DNA from: Fen-1254 sp963778945
GTDB taxonomy: Bacteria > Bacteroidota > Ignavibacteria > UBA10030
DNA length: 64,000 nucleotides
Direction of reading: 5' to 3'
Assembly: GCA_963778945.1 (NCBI GenBank)
Contig: CAVZWL010000013.1
Location: 62,001 to 126,000, forward strand
This document shows positions 56,365-64,000 of the stretch, one piece after another. How positions within the stretch are numbered: position 1 is the stretch's first letter; each line of letters opens with the position of its first letter. Made by a program: the position numbers and the translations under genes. The notes beneath the pieces are model-generated. The model saw only the letters and a program-made list of their open reading frames with translations. It did not search any database and was not told the origin of the DNA.

Positions 56365-57052
56365 TGGTTATCGTCTTGCTGTAAAAATTCTTTGCCGTGA
56401 TATCGATTGCAATATCGGCGACATCGACCTTCCGTGTTTCCTGCGTGTTTTTGATATCGCGTATATTTCCTCCGATTGCTATCGGTTTTTCTGCAAGAGC
56501 CGCGAATGATGTGTAATGTTTCCGCAAATCCCGTATCTCGGCAACGATATTGTCCGCCAGAGATTGTTTTTTCCCATCATCAAGGGCCGCAAGATATTCA
56601 GCGATCTTCCGCTCAAGATCCAGCTGCCGTTCCGTTGATGCGACTATAAAAAACACTTCTTTTCCGGGATTTTTATCCAACGCCATCCATGTTCTTCCTT
56701 TACGGATATAGTAATTTTTTTGGAGGATATAGTCATCCGATTGAAATTGACTCAGTTCGTAAGGGAACAATAGATCGATGCCTCCCTGTGCATCATAATG
56801 CAGGACATAGACAAAACTTTCTTTGTTCAGCTGCACCATCATTTTAATTTCTTCGCCGCTTTTCAGCGTTGTATCGTGGGTTATACTGACAAATTTTTTA
56901 TCGCTCCCGATGAGAGCCCCGAAGGACCATAAAAAGTCGATATTAGGGACGTCCGGCTGTACCGCCGCCGCAGGCGTATTCGATTGGGCTTTGCTGTGTG
57001 CCGGCAGCAAACAAAGGCCGGCAAGAAAAAGACAAACTATTATGGTGCGCAT
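56351..57052 (-). CDS. Exported DUF4384-domain protein
   Basis: This 233-residue protein has a Sec signal (MRTIIVCLFLAGLCLLPAHS). A DUF4384-like domain (about residues 65-165) reads ESFVYVLHYDAQGGIDLLFP, then a WMALDKNPGKEVFFIVAS strand. The rest is charged and helical. DUF4384 domains are often found fused to or beside bacterial caspase-like proteases. Here the domain is encoded alone, 17 bp after a caspase gene and overlapping the cyclase gene. It is predicted to be periplasmic, in the same compartment as the caspase partner's domains and the CHASE2 sensor. Its partner ligand is unknown. Confidence 0.8.
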   Translation of the reverse strand: MRTIIVCLFLAGLCLLPAHSKAQSNTPAAAVQPDVPNIDFLWSFGALIGSDKKFVSITHDTTLKSGEEIKMMVQLNKESFVYVLHYDAQGGIDLLFPYELSQFQSDDYILQKNYYIRKGRTWMALDKNPGKEVFFIVASTERQLDLERKIAEYLAALDDGKKQSLADNIVAEIRDLRKHYTSFAALAEKPIAIGGNIRDIKNTQETRKVDVADIAIDITAKNFYSKTITIDHQ

Positions 57053-57069
57053 ATTCTTACCTCGTATTC

Positions 57070-59481
57070 TTAGTGTGGAAGAATTGAAACTGTCATTTCT
57101 TTATCATATTCCGTCTGGCTCCGCGTCGGATTCTGCGCGCCGTGCGTTTTACGTTTTACCTGCTCTTCAACGTACTGCATCAATTCGTTTATCGTCACTG
57201 TATAGTCGTTATTATAATCCGCTTTGCCTTCGAGTCCCTCCAGCATGTAATACGTAAAGACACCGTGTCCAAATTCCGGGTATTCCTGAGAGACTTCGCC
57301 CGAAGCGCTTGCCGTAAAAACTACAATACCCTCTTTCGTTTTTGAAAGATCGCTGAGATATTGATTGACCATATTGTTTTCCGTCGAACTCAGTCCTCGC
57401 GTTGCAAAATCGGCGCTAATGTTGCCGCTGTGGCATGCATCGGTAAAGACAATCACTCGCTTTGCATTAATGTACCGTGCAAGAACGGTCTGTATATCCC
57501 ACATGGGAAACGCTGTCGTGCCCAGCGCGTTCGGATCGCTGTCGGTAGTCAACAAATAGACGTTCTGCGGACGGGCCGGCTCGGGCGCTCCATGACCGGC
57601 AAAATAGATCACAACCAGGTCCATATCGATGGCCTGTGAGAGGAAATTAATCAATTCATTTTTCACATTGGAAAGCGTGGCATCTTTGTTCAGCAGGACA
57701 TGCAAATGGTCCGAATCATATCCGCCTCCTTCGGGCTTACGCAGAAAATTTGCCAATGCCTCGGCATCTTTATCCGCATATTTCAGACTTGGAATGCCGG
57801 GATTCTGATACTCTGAAATGCCCACGACAACGGCCCAGTGTTGCGGTCCCGATGTTGCTCCGCGCGCTTTTTGAGGGGAGGAAGCGGATGACGGCGTGTT
57901 ATATGTCATATTCGCTTTCCGCGTTACACCGAGCGTTTTGATGTATTGATTCCCCGATTTATCGACAACCGTTACCTGAATCTGATTATAGCCGACCAGC
58001 AGCGGTACGGTTTCATCGATATCGTTCTTTGCCGCATTTAACCTCGGTTCCTGGCCGCTGATTATGTCGGTCATATTGGCTGAGATGGAATATGAACCGA
58101 TGTCGAACCACGCACGAAATCGAATTGGGATCGAAATTAAATCTGTTTCTGCATTATCCGAGGGCGTCACAATTTCAAGGGCTTTATCTTTGGTTAATTT
58201 ATTAATAAAGCACTTCCCTTTCGTAACATGGTCAAATAAGTCTTTTGTAACAATCTGGACGACATTCAGACCCGGTGATTCAAGCTTGACGGTCGCCGAA
58301 AACTTAACCGATTTCATAGAGGCCGGAATTTTTAGGGAATCCGGAGGTGTATACGATTCGAGTTTGATGGGCACACCGTTGACAGAAAGCTCTTTAATTC
58401 CGGAATCATCATAGGCAAAACCGCTTACCGTTTGTTCTTCGCCGAAGATATTCATCGGGACTTGTTCCGTCGTGTTCAACGGTTTTGATATAACGAGCGA
58501 CGGCGGTGTCGTATCGGGAGGAGCCGGCGAGACTTTCCATCGTTCGACTGTTCCTTTGCTCGTTCCGACAACTAGCATTTCATCGTTTACAAATGCAACG
58601 GAGTTCGGCGTACAATTCTGTTCTTTTACAATCCGCAGCGGCGTCATTTTCGCCAGATCATAAAAATGTATTGTGCTGTCTGAAGCCGCTGTTACCAGCC
58701 ACCGTCCCTTTGGATCTGTCGTAGCCGACCATATTCTCCCTTTTTGATCGTTCCATCTTGCCTTTAGAAGATTTGTCTGCGCGTCCCAAGCATAGAGACC
58801 GCCAAGAGCGGTTCCTGCAATCAACAATTTTTCATCTGCGGTATACGATAGGACGCTAATTTTTTCTTTGGCATCCGTGAGCGTCTGCAGTTTCTTTTGC
58901 TGCGAGACGGTATAGATCTGGATATTTCCCAGGTAACAACCAACGGCAAAATATTTTCCAGATGGAGCAATAGCCATTCCTGTAATATCTTCTGAAAAAT
59001 CGGAAACCTTTGCCAATTCATTGCCGCTCGCTGCTTCCGTGATAACAATGGTTTTATCCCCGCCGGCTGAAAAGACCCAGCCATCTTCCTGGAATGCCAG
59101 TGAAATAACGCCGTTTTCATGGGGAGAGAAAGTGGAAACAATGGCCCCGGAGGCCATATTTGCAATCGTTACCTTGCCCTCTTGAGTGCCGATGGCAAGA
59201 TATTGGCCCGATTTAGAAAAAGAAAGCGCTTCGATTTTTGAAGTGATCGAAGGGATCATAATTCGTTCCTTCAGCGTGGAAGCATCGACAATCTTTAAGC
59301 TGTTATTGCTTCCGACAAAACAAAAAATGTTTGCGCTTCTGGAAAATGCACATCGATAGATTGACGCGTTGAGCATCTCTATCGGTTGTAGTTGATCGAT
59401 GTACGGTAATTGCTGTGCTGATACAATGCCAGCCAGGCACAACACCGCTCCAACGACTCTGGATATGGCTTTAAGCTCCAT
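57070..59481 (-). CDS. Exported WD40-repeat protein with C-terminal caspase-like peptidase
   Basis: This 803-residue protein has a signal peptide (up to about residue 22) and a WD40 beta-propeller from about residue 30 to 320, with repeats such as LSFSKSGQYLAIGTQEG. A middle region with an Ig-like or linker character follows (about 330-530). The C14 caspase-like domain spans about 545-795: AVVVGISEYQNPGIPSLKYA, then VIYFAGHGAPEPA with the catalytic His, and VIVFTDACHSGNISAD with the catalytic Cys. FTASASGEVSQEYPEFGHGVFTYYM is the last caspase motif. Both catalytic residues are intact. It begins a three-gene unit with DUF4384 and CHASE2-cyclase genes. Confidence 0.88.
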   Translation of the reverse strand: MELKAISRVVGAVLCLAGIVSAQQLPYIDQLQPIEMLNASIYRCAFSRSANIFCFVGSNNSLKIVDASTLKERIMIPSITSKIEALSFSKSGQYLAIGTQEGKVTIANMASGAIVSTFSPHENGVISLAFQEDGWVFSAGGDKTIVITEAASGNELAKVSDFSEDITGMAIAPSGKYFAVGCYLGNIQIYTVSQQKKLQTLTDAKEKISVLSYTADEKLLIAGTALGGLYAWDAQTNLLKARWNDQKGRIWSATTDPKGRWLVTAASDSTIHFYDLAKMTPLRIVKEQNCTPNSVAFVNDEMLVVGTSKGTVERWKVSPAPPDTTPPSLVISKPLNTTEQVPMNIFGEEQTVSGFAYDDSGIKELSVNGVPIKLESYTPPDSLKIPASMKSVKFSATVKLESPGLNVVQIVTKDLFDHVTKGKCFINKLTKDKALEIVTPSDNAETDLISIPIRFRAWFDIGSYSISANMTDIISGQEPRLNAAKNDIDETVPLLVGYNQIQVTVVDKSGNQYIKTLGVTRKANMTYNTPSSASSPQKARGATSGPQHWAVVVGISEYQNPGIPSLKYADKDAEALANFLRKPEGGGYDSDHLHVLLNKDATLSNVKNELINFLSQAIDMDLVVIYFAGHGAPEPARPQNVYLLTTDSDPNALGTTAFPMWDIQTVLARYINAKRVIVFTDACHSGNISADFATRGLSSTENNMVNQYLSDLSKTKEGIVVFTASASGEVSQEYPEFGHGVFTYYMLEGLEGKADYNNDYTVTINELMQYVEEQVKRKTHGAQNPTRSQTEYDKEMTVSILPH

Positions 59482-59735
59482 ATTGAACCCCTCTTAATGT
59501 CGGTGTAAAATAGAACAAAAAATCTTTAAACGCTGTGCTGCGTGTCAATACATCTGCGCCTATGATCTTCATCACGGTACAACTGTTCAAAGTAAAGAAC
59601 CATTCTTTCTATAGCAAAATTCGACCTTTTTCGGGTTAATGTCAAGCGCCGTTTTAGGACATTCTTCTTGTTTGTCCATCCACGCTGTTGTACATTACAT
59701 TTATTGTCCCTTTTGACATTAGAAAGGAATTATTC
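59482..59735. promoter_or_regulatory. Divergent intergenic region
   Basis: About 250 bp separate the caspase cassette (minus strand) from the peptidase gene (plus strand), so promoters in both directions are expected. AAAGGA at 59722-59728 is the ribosome-binding site for the gene at 59736. No operator-like palindrome was recognised. Confidence 0.35.
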
Positions 59736-61167
59736 ATGAAAAGACTCCTCGTTCTTTGCATTATCTTTTCATGGCCTCTCTTCGGCCAGAACTACGATGC
59801 CTTTTTTCTCAAAACGACGATGCGCGTTGATTATTACCACATCGGCACGAAAGGAAAAGAATATATCACTCTGGATAAAGTGTATGAAGAATCCGCCTGG
59901 CCCGGCAGCACAAAAAACCTGCTTGACACGCTGAATCTCGGCGACAGCTTTGTCACCATAAGCGATCTGCAGACCGGCATGCTCCTTTATTCACGCGGCT
60001 ATTCAACGCTCTTTAACGAATGGCAGACCACGGATGAATCGATCAGCGGGGCATGGAAGACTTTTCATGAAACCGATCCGTTTCCCATTTCCTAAAAGAA
60101 AAGTCATGGCCGCGTTTTTTCGCCGGGATAAATTCATTGCCCCTGGAGAGATGATGGCATTTCGCGAAATCTTTTCTGTTGTCATCGATCCTAACGATCC
60201 GGCTGTGGTTAACCGGGAAAAACGCACTTCCCCGTTTAAAGAATTCGACATTATGATCAACGGCCCTGCCGAGAAGAAGGTCGATATTCTTATCGTCGGC
60301 GACGGTTATTCGAAGAACGAAATGGAAAAATTCCGGAACGATGCAAAACACTTTTCTGAAACCCTTTTTTCATACCAGCCTTTTAAAAAACACAAAGAAG
60401 ACTTTAACGTCAGAGCGCTGGAAGTCGTTTCCAACGATTCCGGAATCGACAAGCCCGATCAAAATATCTGGAAGAATACGGCTCTCGGAACGGCTTATAA
60501 CACGTTCGGCTCAATCCGCTATGTCCTGACTGAGGAGAACCGGGCGCTGCGGGATATTGCCGGTACCGTGCCGTATGATTTTATTACAATCCTTGTGAAT
60601 GACAACAGATACGGCGGCGGCGGTATTTTCAATCTCTATACGACGTGTTTTACAAAAGCAGTTCAACCGGGACAGGAATGGGAATGTGATTACGTCTATG
60701 TGCATGAATTCGGGCATTGTTTCGGAGGACTGGCAGATGAATATTACGGTTCGCAGGTATCGTACAACGATTTTTATCAGAAAGGGGTCGAACCGTGGGA
60801 ACCGAATATAACCCGAATGAATTCACCCGGGACTTTAAAATGGAAACAATTCGTGTCAAAAGATGTCCCTCTTCCGACACCATGGAAAAAGCAGGAATAC
60901 GACAGCATCGAAGCGCTTCGCGGCCAGCTCGATCGCCTGGCTCCCGATTACTATCAAAAGCGCGAGGCGCTGCTGCAGCAATCGAGAAATATTCTTCGAG
61001 ATTCTCAATGGTCCGGCAAAGTCGGCGCCTTTGAGGGGGCCGGATATATGTCCAAAGGAATGTACCGTCCATCGATCGATTGCAAAATGTTCGCACTCAA
61101 TCCGGTCGATTACGATCCGGTTTGCTCGGCTGCGATCGAGAGAATGATTGAATTGTATACGCACTGA
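59736..61167 (+). CDS. Secreted M64 (IgA peptidase-like) metallopeptidase, one frameshift
   Basis: This is a zinc peptidase of about 477 codons. I chose ATG 59736 because AAAGGA precedes it and MKRLLVLCIIFSWPLFGQ is a good signal peptide. A TTG at 59688 is a weaker alternative. The N-terminal domain is M64-like (YDAFFLKTTMRVDYYHIGT...). The frame breaks near 60075, and the peptidase domain continues in another frame. VDILIVGDGYSKNEMEKF and SGIDKP are family-typical, and YVHEFGHCFGGLADEYYG contains the HExGHxxGGLxDEY zinc site with catalytic Glu. It is probably exported to the periplasm or surface. The IgA label is historical, and natural substrates are unknown. Confidence 0.85.
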
Positions 61168-61224
61168 TTTCTGAATGCGGCAAAATCCACAACGATAAAA
61201 GGAACATTCGTAGACGGGGAAAAC

Positions 61225-62028
61225 ATGATGAAAGCAAAACAAACAGTTCTTATTACAGGCGCAACCGGAGGCATCGGTTACGCACTTGCAGAAATTTTTG
61301 CACGGAACGGCTATAACCTCGCATTAACCGGAAGAAGTCAGGAAAAACTCGAATCCATAAAAGAACGCTGGGAGGGGCAATACAACATCGACATCAAATA
61401 TTGTCTTAAAGACCTTGCTGTCTCGACGACTCCTGATGAAATGTACCAGGCTCTGCGTGCGGAAATGATCGAAATCGACATTTTGGTGAATAATGCCGGG
61501 TTCGGCTTATTAGGAGATTTTTCCCGGCTCAATCTTGCCGACCAGCTTGAAATGCTTCAGGTCAATATAACAGCGCTCACACATCTGACACGTCTCTTTT
61601 TACCGGATATGATGGAGCGAAAGCGGGGAAAAATTTTGAATGTTGCTTCGACTGCCGCCTTTCTTCCCGGACCCGGAATGGCGGTCTATTATGCTTCCAA
61701 AGCGTACGTTCTGAGTTTTTCTGCAGCTCTTTCCCATGAATTGCGTTCCAGCGGCATTACAGTGACTGCACTATGCCCCGGCCCGACCAGAACCGGATTT
61801 CAGGAACGTGCCGGTATGAACGATGTCAATCTTTTTAAAAGAATGTCTGTCATGAGCGCAGAAGAGGTTGCTGCAATCGGTTACCGCGGTCTGATGAAAG
61901 GCAAGCCCGTTGTTATAACTGGAAAACTCAATTCGTTTGGAACATTTTTAACGCGCTTCATGCCGCGGCAATGGCTCATGAATATTGTCAAAACACTTCA
62001 CGGCTCAAAATTAACCAAGACAGAATAA
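61225..62028 (+). CDS. Short-chain dehydrogenase/reductase
   Basis: This is a cytosolic NAD(P)-dependent oxidoreductase of 267 residues. ITGATGGIGYALAEIF (TGxxxGxG) binds the cofactor, NNAGFGLLGDF is the stabilising motif, and NVASTAAF...YYASKAYVLS holds catalytic Ser and YxxxK. PGPTRTGFQERAG is the cofactor-binding loop of acyl-chain-type SDRs. Tandem Met codons at 61225 and 61228 are both possible starts. It resembles the oxidoreductases of the DltE/YqjQ-type group. The substrate is not evident. The M28 peptidase gene follows 5 bp downstream. Confidence 0.88.
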   Translation: MMKAKQTVLITGATGGIGYALAEIFARNGYNLALTGRSQEKLESIKERWEGQYNIDIKYCLKDLAVSTTPDEMYQALRAEMIEIDILVNNAGFGLLGDFSRLNLADQLEMLQVNITALTHLTRLFLPDMMERKRGKILNVASTAAFLPGPGMAVYYASKAYVLSFSAALSHELRSSGITVTALCPGPTRTGFQERAGMNDVNLFKRMSVMSAEEVAAIGYRGLMKGKPVVITGKLNSFGTFLTRFMPRQWLMNIVKTLHGSKLTKTE

Positions 62029-62033
62029 AATAT

Positions 62034-63407
62034 ATGACTATCATGAAAAGGTTTTTTCTTGCAGGAAGTTTTATTTTTTTCGTTTATACCGCGTCCGCTC
62101 AGCCGGCCTTACGATCGTACGATTCTCTCGCACTTCGCATTTCACGCACAGCGCTGCAGGAGAATACGGCATATTCGATATTGACCGATCTCTGCACTCA
62201 TGTCGGCGCGCGAATAGCCGGATCAGCGCAGGCAGCAGCGGCCGTGGAATGGGCAAAAACGACCATGAACAATTTTGGATTTCAGAACGTCAGTTTGGAG
62301 CCCGTCCGGGTTCCGCATTGGGTCCGGGGAGCGGAGAGCGGAACGTATACTGTCGACGGGAAGAAGGAAGCTGCATTGCATCTTTGCGCACTTGGTGGAA
62401 GCATTGGAACATCCTCCGAAGGAATTTCGGGAGACATTATAGAAATCGATTCATGGGAAGCATTAAAAGCCCTCAGCGGAAGGGGTAAGGGAAAAATCAT
62501 TTTCTTTAACCGCCCGATGGATCCCGGACTAATGAATCAGGGAGAAGCTTACGGACGCGCCGTCGATCAGCGCTCTCAGGGAGCCGTCGAAGCAGCAAGA
62601 GCCGGAGCAATTGCCGCACTTGTTCGTTCCATGACGACAAGGCATGATGATATCCCGCATACGGGACAAATGCATTACGATACGCTTCCTAAGATTCCTG
62701 CTGCCGCCGTCAGCACAAACGATGCGGATACAATCAGCGCGCTTCTTGCGCGCGGAAACAACGTCAGAGTGACGCTGAAACTCGGCTGTTCAATGCTTCC
62801 GGATGTGGAATCGGACAATGTTCTCGGCGAAATCCGCGGATCGGAAAAACCGGAGGAGATCATCGTCATCGGTGCACATTTGGACAGCTGGGATAAAGGC
62901 CAGGGAGCGCATGACGACGGAGCGGGCTGCGCTCACGTGCTGGAAGCGCTCCACCTTATCAAAGAACTTGGTCTCGCGCCCAAGCGGACAATTCGTGCGG
63001 TTCTTTTTATGAATGAAGAAAACGGACTCAATGGGGGACTTGCATATGCAGCGGAGCATGCCCCGAACGAAAAACACATCGCAGCTATTGAAACAGACGC
63101 CGGCGGATTTTCTCCGCGGGGTTTCGGCATCAGTGATTCATCAGCTCTCGTCAAACTTCAAAATTACTCGTCCTCTTTCAGGTCGATCGGAGCGGAGCGT
63201 TTTGTGAACGGCCACGGAGGGGCGGATATTTCACCGCTCGTGAAGTTCGGAGTCGTCGCTATCGGCCTGCAGGTCGACGGACAAAAATATTTCGATTATC
63301 ACCATTCCGACAGCGATATACTGCAAAATGTCAACGAACGGGAATTAGCGCTCGGTTCTGCCGCTGTCGCGATACTTGCATATTTGATTGCACAAGAGGG
63401 GTTGTAG
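62034..63407 (+). CDS. Secreted M28-family metallopeptidase
   Basis: This zinc aminopeptidase/carboxypeptidase-like protein has about 457 residues. I chose ATG 62034; 62043 also gives the same signal (KRFFLAGSFIFFVYTASA). A PA-like inserted domain lies near residues 120-230. The catalytic domain shows the M28 metal ligands in order: VIGAHLDSWDKG (His), AHDDGAGCAH (Asp), LFMNEENG (Glu-Glu, base and ligand), IETDAGGF (Asp) and YHHSDSDIL (His). All five are intact. It probably works in the periplasm or outside, trimming peptides together with other exported peptidases in this region. Confidence 0.92.
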   Translation: MTIMKRFFLAGSFIFFVYTASAQPALRSYDSLALRISRTALQENTAYSILTDLCTHVGARIAGSAQAAAAVEWAKTTMNNFGFQNVSLEPVRVPHWVRGAESGTYTVDGKKEAALHLCALGGSIGTSSEGISGDIIEIDSWEALKALSGRGKGKIIFFNRPMDPGLMNQGEAYGRAVDQRSQGAVEAARAGAIAALVRSMTTRHDDIPHTGQMHYDTLPKIPAAAVSTNDADTISALLARGNNVRVTLKLGCSMLPDVESDNVLGEIRGSEKPEEIIVIGAHLDSWDKGQGAHDDGAGCAHVLEALHLIKELGLAPKRTIRAVLFMNEENGLNGGLAYAAEHAPNEKHIAAIETDAGGFSPRGFGISDSSALVKLQNYSSSFRSIGAERFVNGHGGADISPLVKFGVVAIGLQVDGQKYFDYHHSDSDILQNVNERELALGSAAVAILAYLIAQEGL

Positions 63408-63409
63408 CG

Positions 63410-63438
63410 CAGATCGGGAAAGTGTTTTTCCCGATCTG
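63410..63438. terminator. Stem-loop after the M28 peptidase gene
   Basis: CAGATCGGGAAA (63410-63421) pairs with TTTCCCGATCTG (63427-63438), a 12-bp perfect stem with a 5-nt loop starting 2 nt after the stop. There is no T-run after the stem on either strand, so intrinsic termination is not certain. Confidence 0.5.
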
Positions 63439-63511
63439 TCAGTCATGATCGATCAAGAATGTTTTTCATCGTCATAAACGGTTGCCGATGAAAGACACAA
63501 AAGCTCGTCTG

Positions 63512-64000
63512 TTATAAGACCATTGTCTTTTTTTTCCATCGGGCCTTTAATTGACGCAGAAATTCAAAAAGGGCAGGCAGACCGGGAATCAGTACAAGCG
63601 CAATAACGACTATTGAAAAATTCTGTTTGACAAACGGAATATTGCCGAAATAATATCCGGCAAGAGCGAAAAGATTTACCCATAAAGCTGCGCCGATGAC
63701 GCTGAAAAGAAGAAAAATGCGATAACGCATTTTTCCAATACCTGCTACAAAAGGTGCAAACGTGCGGATAATTGGAAGGAATCGCGCGATGATAACGGCA
63801 GATTTTCCATACTTCTCATAAAACAAATGTGTTCGATCCAAATAATCTTTGTTAAAAAATCGGGAATGTTCGCTGCTGAAAACTTTCGGACCAATCTTCC
63901 GGCCTATCCAATAATTCGTATTGTCGCCCAAAAGTGCGGCGCACAAAAGCAGCGGAATTGCTAATTCCACTCGCATCGCGCCCAGAGCCGCCAGAGACCC
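63512..64000 (-). CDS. DedA-family membrane protein, 5' part outside the window
   Basis: The reading frame stays open to the window edge: GSLAALGAMRVELA precedes the first Met, so the start lies beyond 64000. About 162 residues of the C-terminal half are seen. LGDNTNYWIGRKIGPKVF and YGKSAVIIARFLPIIRTFAPFVAGIGKM, with its conserved Arg/Pro pattern, are the DedA (SNARE-associated) signature. Two hydrophobic helices follow and a basic tail (KARWKKK) ends the chain. DedA proteins are membrane transporters, and some move undecaprenyl phosphate or phosphatidylethanolamine. The substrate of this one is unknown. Confidence 0.9.
   Translation of the reverse strand, partial: GSLAALGAMRVELAIPLLLCAALLGDNTNYWIGRKIGPKVFSSEHSRFFNKDYLDRTHLFYEKYGKSAVIIARFLPIIRTFAPFVAGIGKMRYRIFLLFSVIGAALWVNLFALAGYYFGNIPFVKQNFSIVVIALVLIPGLPALFEFLRQLKARWKKKTMVL

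Noticed and set aside
1..64000. CRISPR array or cas genes
   Set aside because: No regularly spaced direct repeats and no Cas-like protein were seen on either strand.

Overview
The window looks like chromosome of an anaerobic or facultative bacterium of the Bacteroidota/Ignavibacteriota (FCB) lineage. The best lineage marker is the protein at 27750-30080, which ends in a C-terminal domain with the NYPNPFNPST motif, typical of type IX secretion cargo in Ignavibacteria-like bacteria. Multihaem cytochromes, a 2-oxoacid:ferredoxin oxidoreductase and an HpnC/HpnD squalene pair fit that picture. No rRNA, tRNA or CRISPR array was recognised.

Layout. (1) 1-14121, all on the minus strand, is an electron-transfer region. 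It holds the cytochrome c haem lyase ccmF; a four-gene cluster of one outer-membrane beta-barrel, a 14-haem periplasmic cytochrome and two lipoprotein multihaem cytochromes; a tetrahaem c554-like cytochrome; and a five-gene operon of a 13-haem c/b-type fusion, a seven-haem NapC/NirT-type cytochrome, a Rieske protein, cytochrome b and an 11-haem tail-anchored cytochrome. I count about 62 haem c motifs. The parts resemble a full route from menaquinol across the inner membrane, periplasm and outer membrane, as in Geobacter-type extracellular electron transfer. (2) 14426-20306, minus strand, is 2-oxoacid and amino-acid catabolism: a CoA-transferase, alanine dehydrogenase and a four-subunit 2-oxoacid:ferredoxin oxidoreductase, which could feed reductant to the chain. 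(3) 20900-48450 is a surface-polysaccharide island with glycosyltransferases of several families, SAM methyltransferases, a flippase, a YfhO-like membrane protein, an NAD-dependent dehydratase-like gene, one insertion sequence and a gene-free, possibly decayed stretch. (4) 48744-54319 is housekeeping: rsmA, a PAP2 protein, aroQ, a HAD hydrolase, acpS and, convergently, hpnC-hpnD. (5) 54406-59481, minus strand, is a compact signalling cassette: a WD40-caspase protein, a DUF4384 protein and a CHASE2-adenylate/guanylate cyclase. (6) 59736-64000 has an M64 peptidase, an SDR, an M28 peptidase and a DedA protein cut by the window edge.

At least 15 genes are split between reading frames although the protein similarity continues across the breaks, sometimes in the same gene at three or four points and often in short homopolymers. 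Because housekeeping genes such as ccmF, Rieske and hpnD are affected too, I read most of these as consensus errors in the assembly rather than true pseudogenes. Frameshifted genes are annotated as single loci with the approximate break points.
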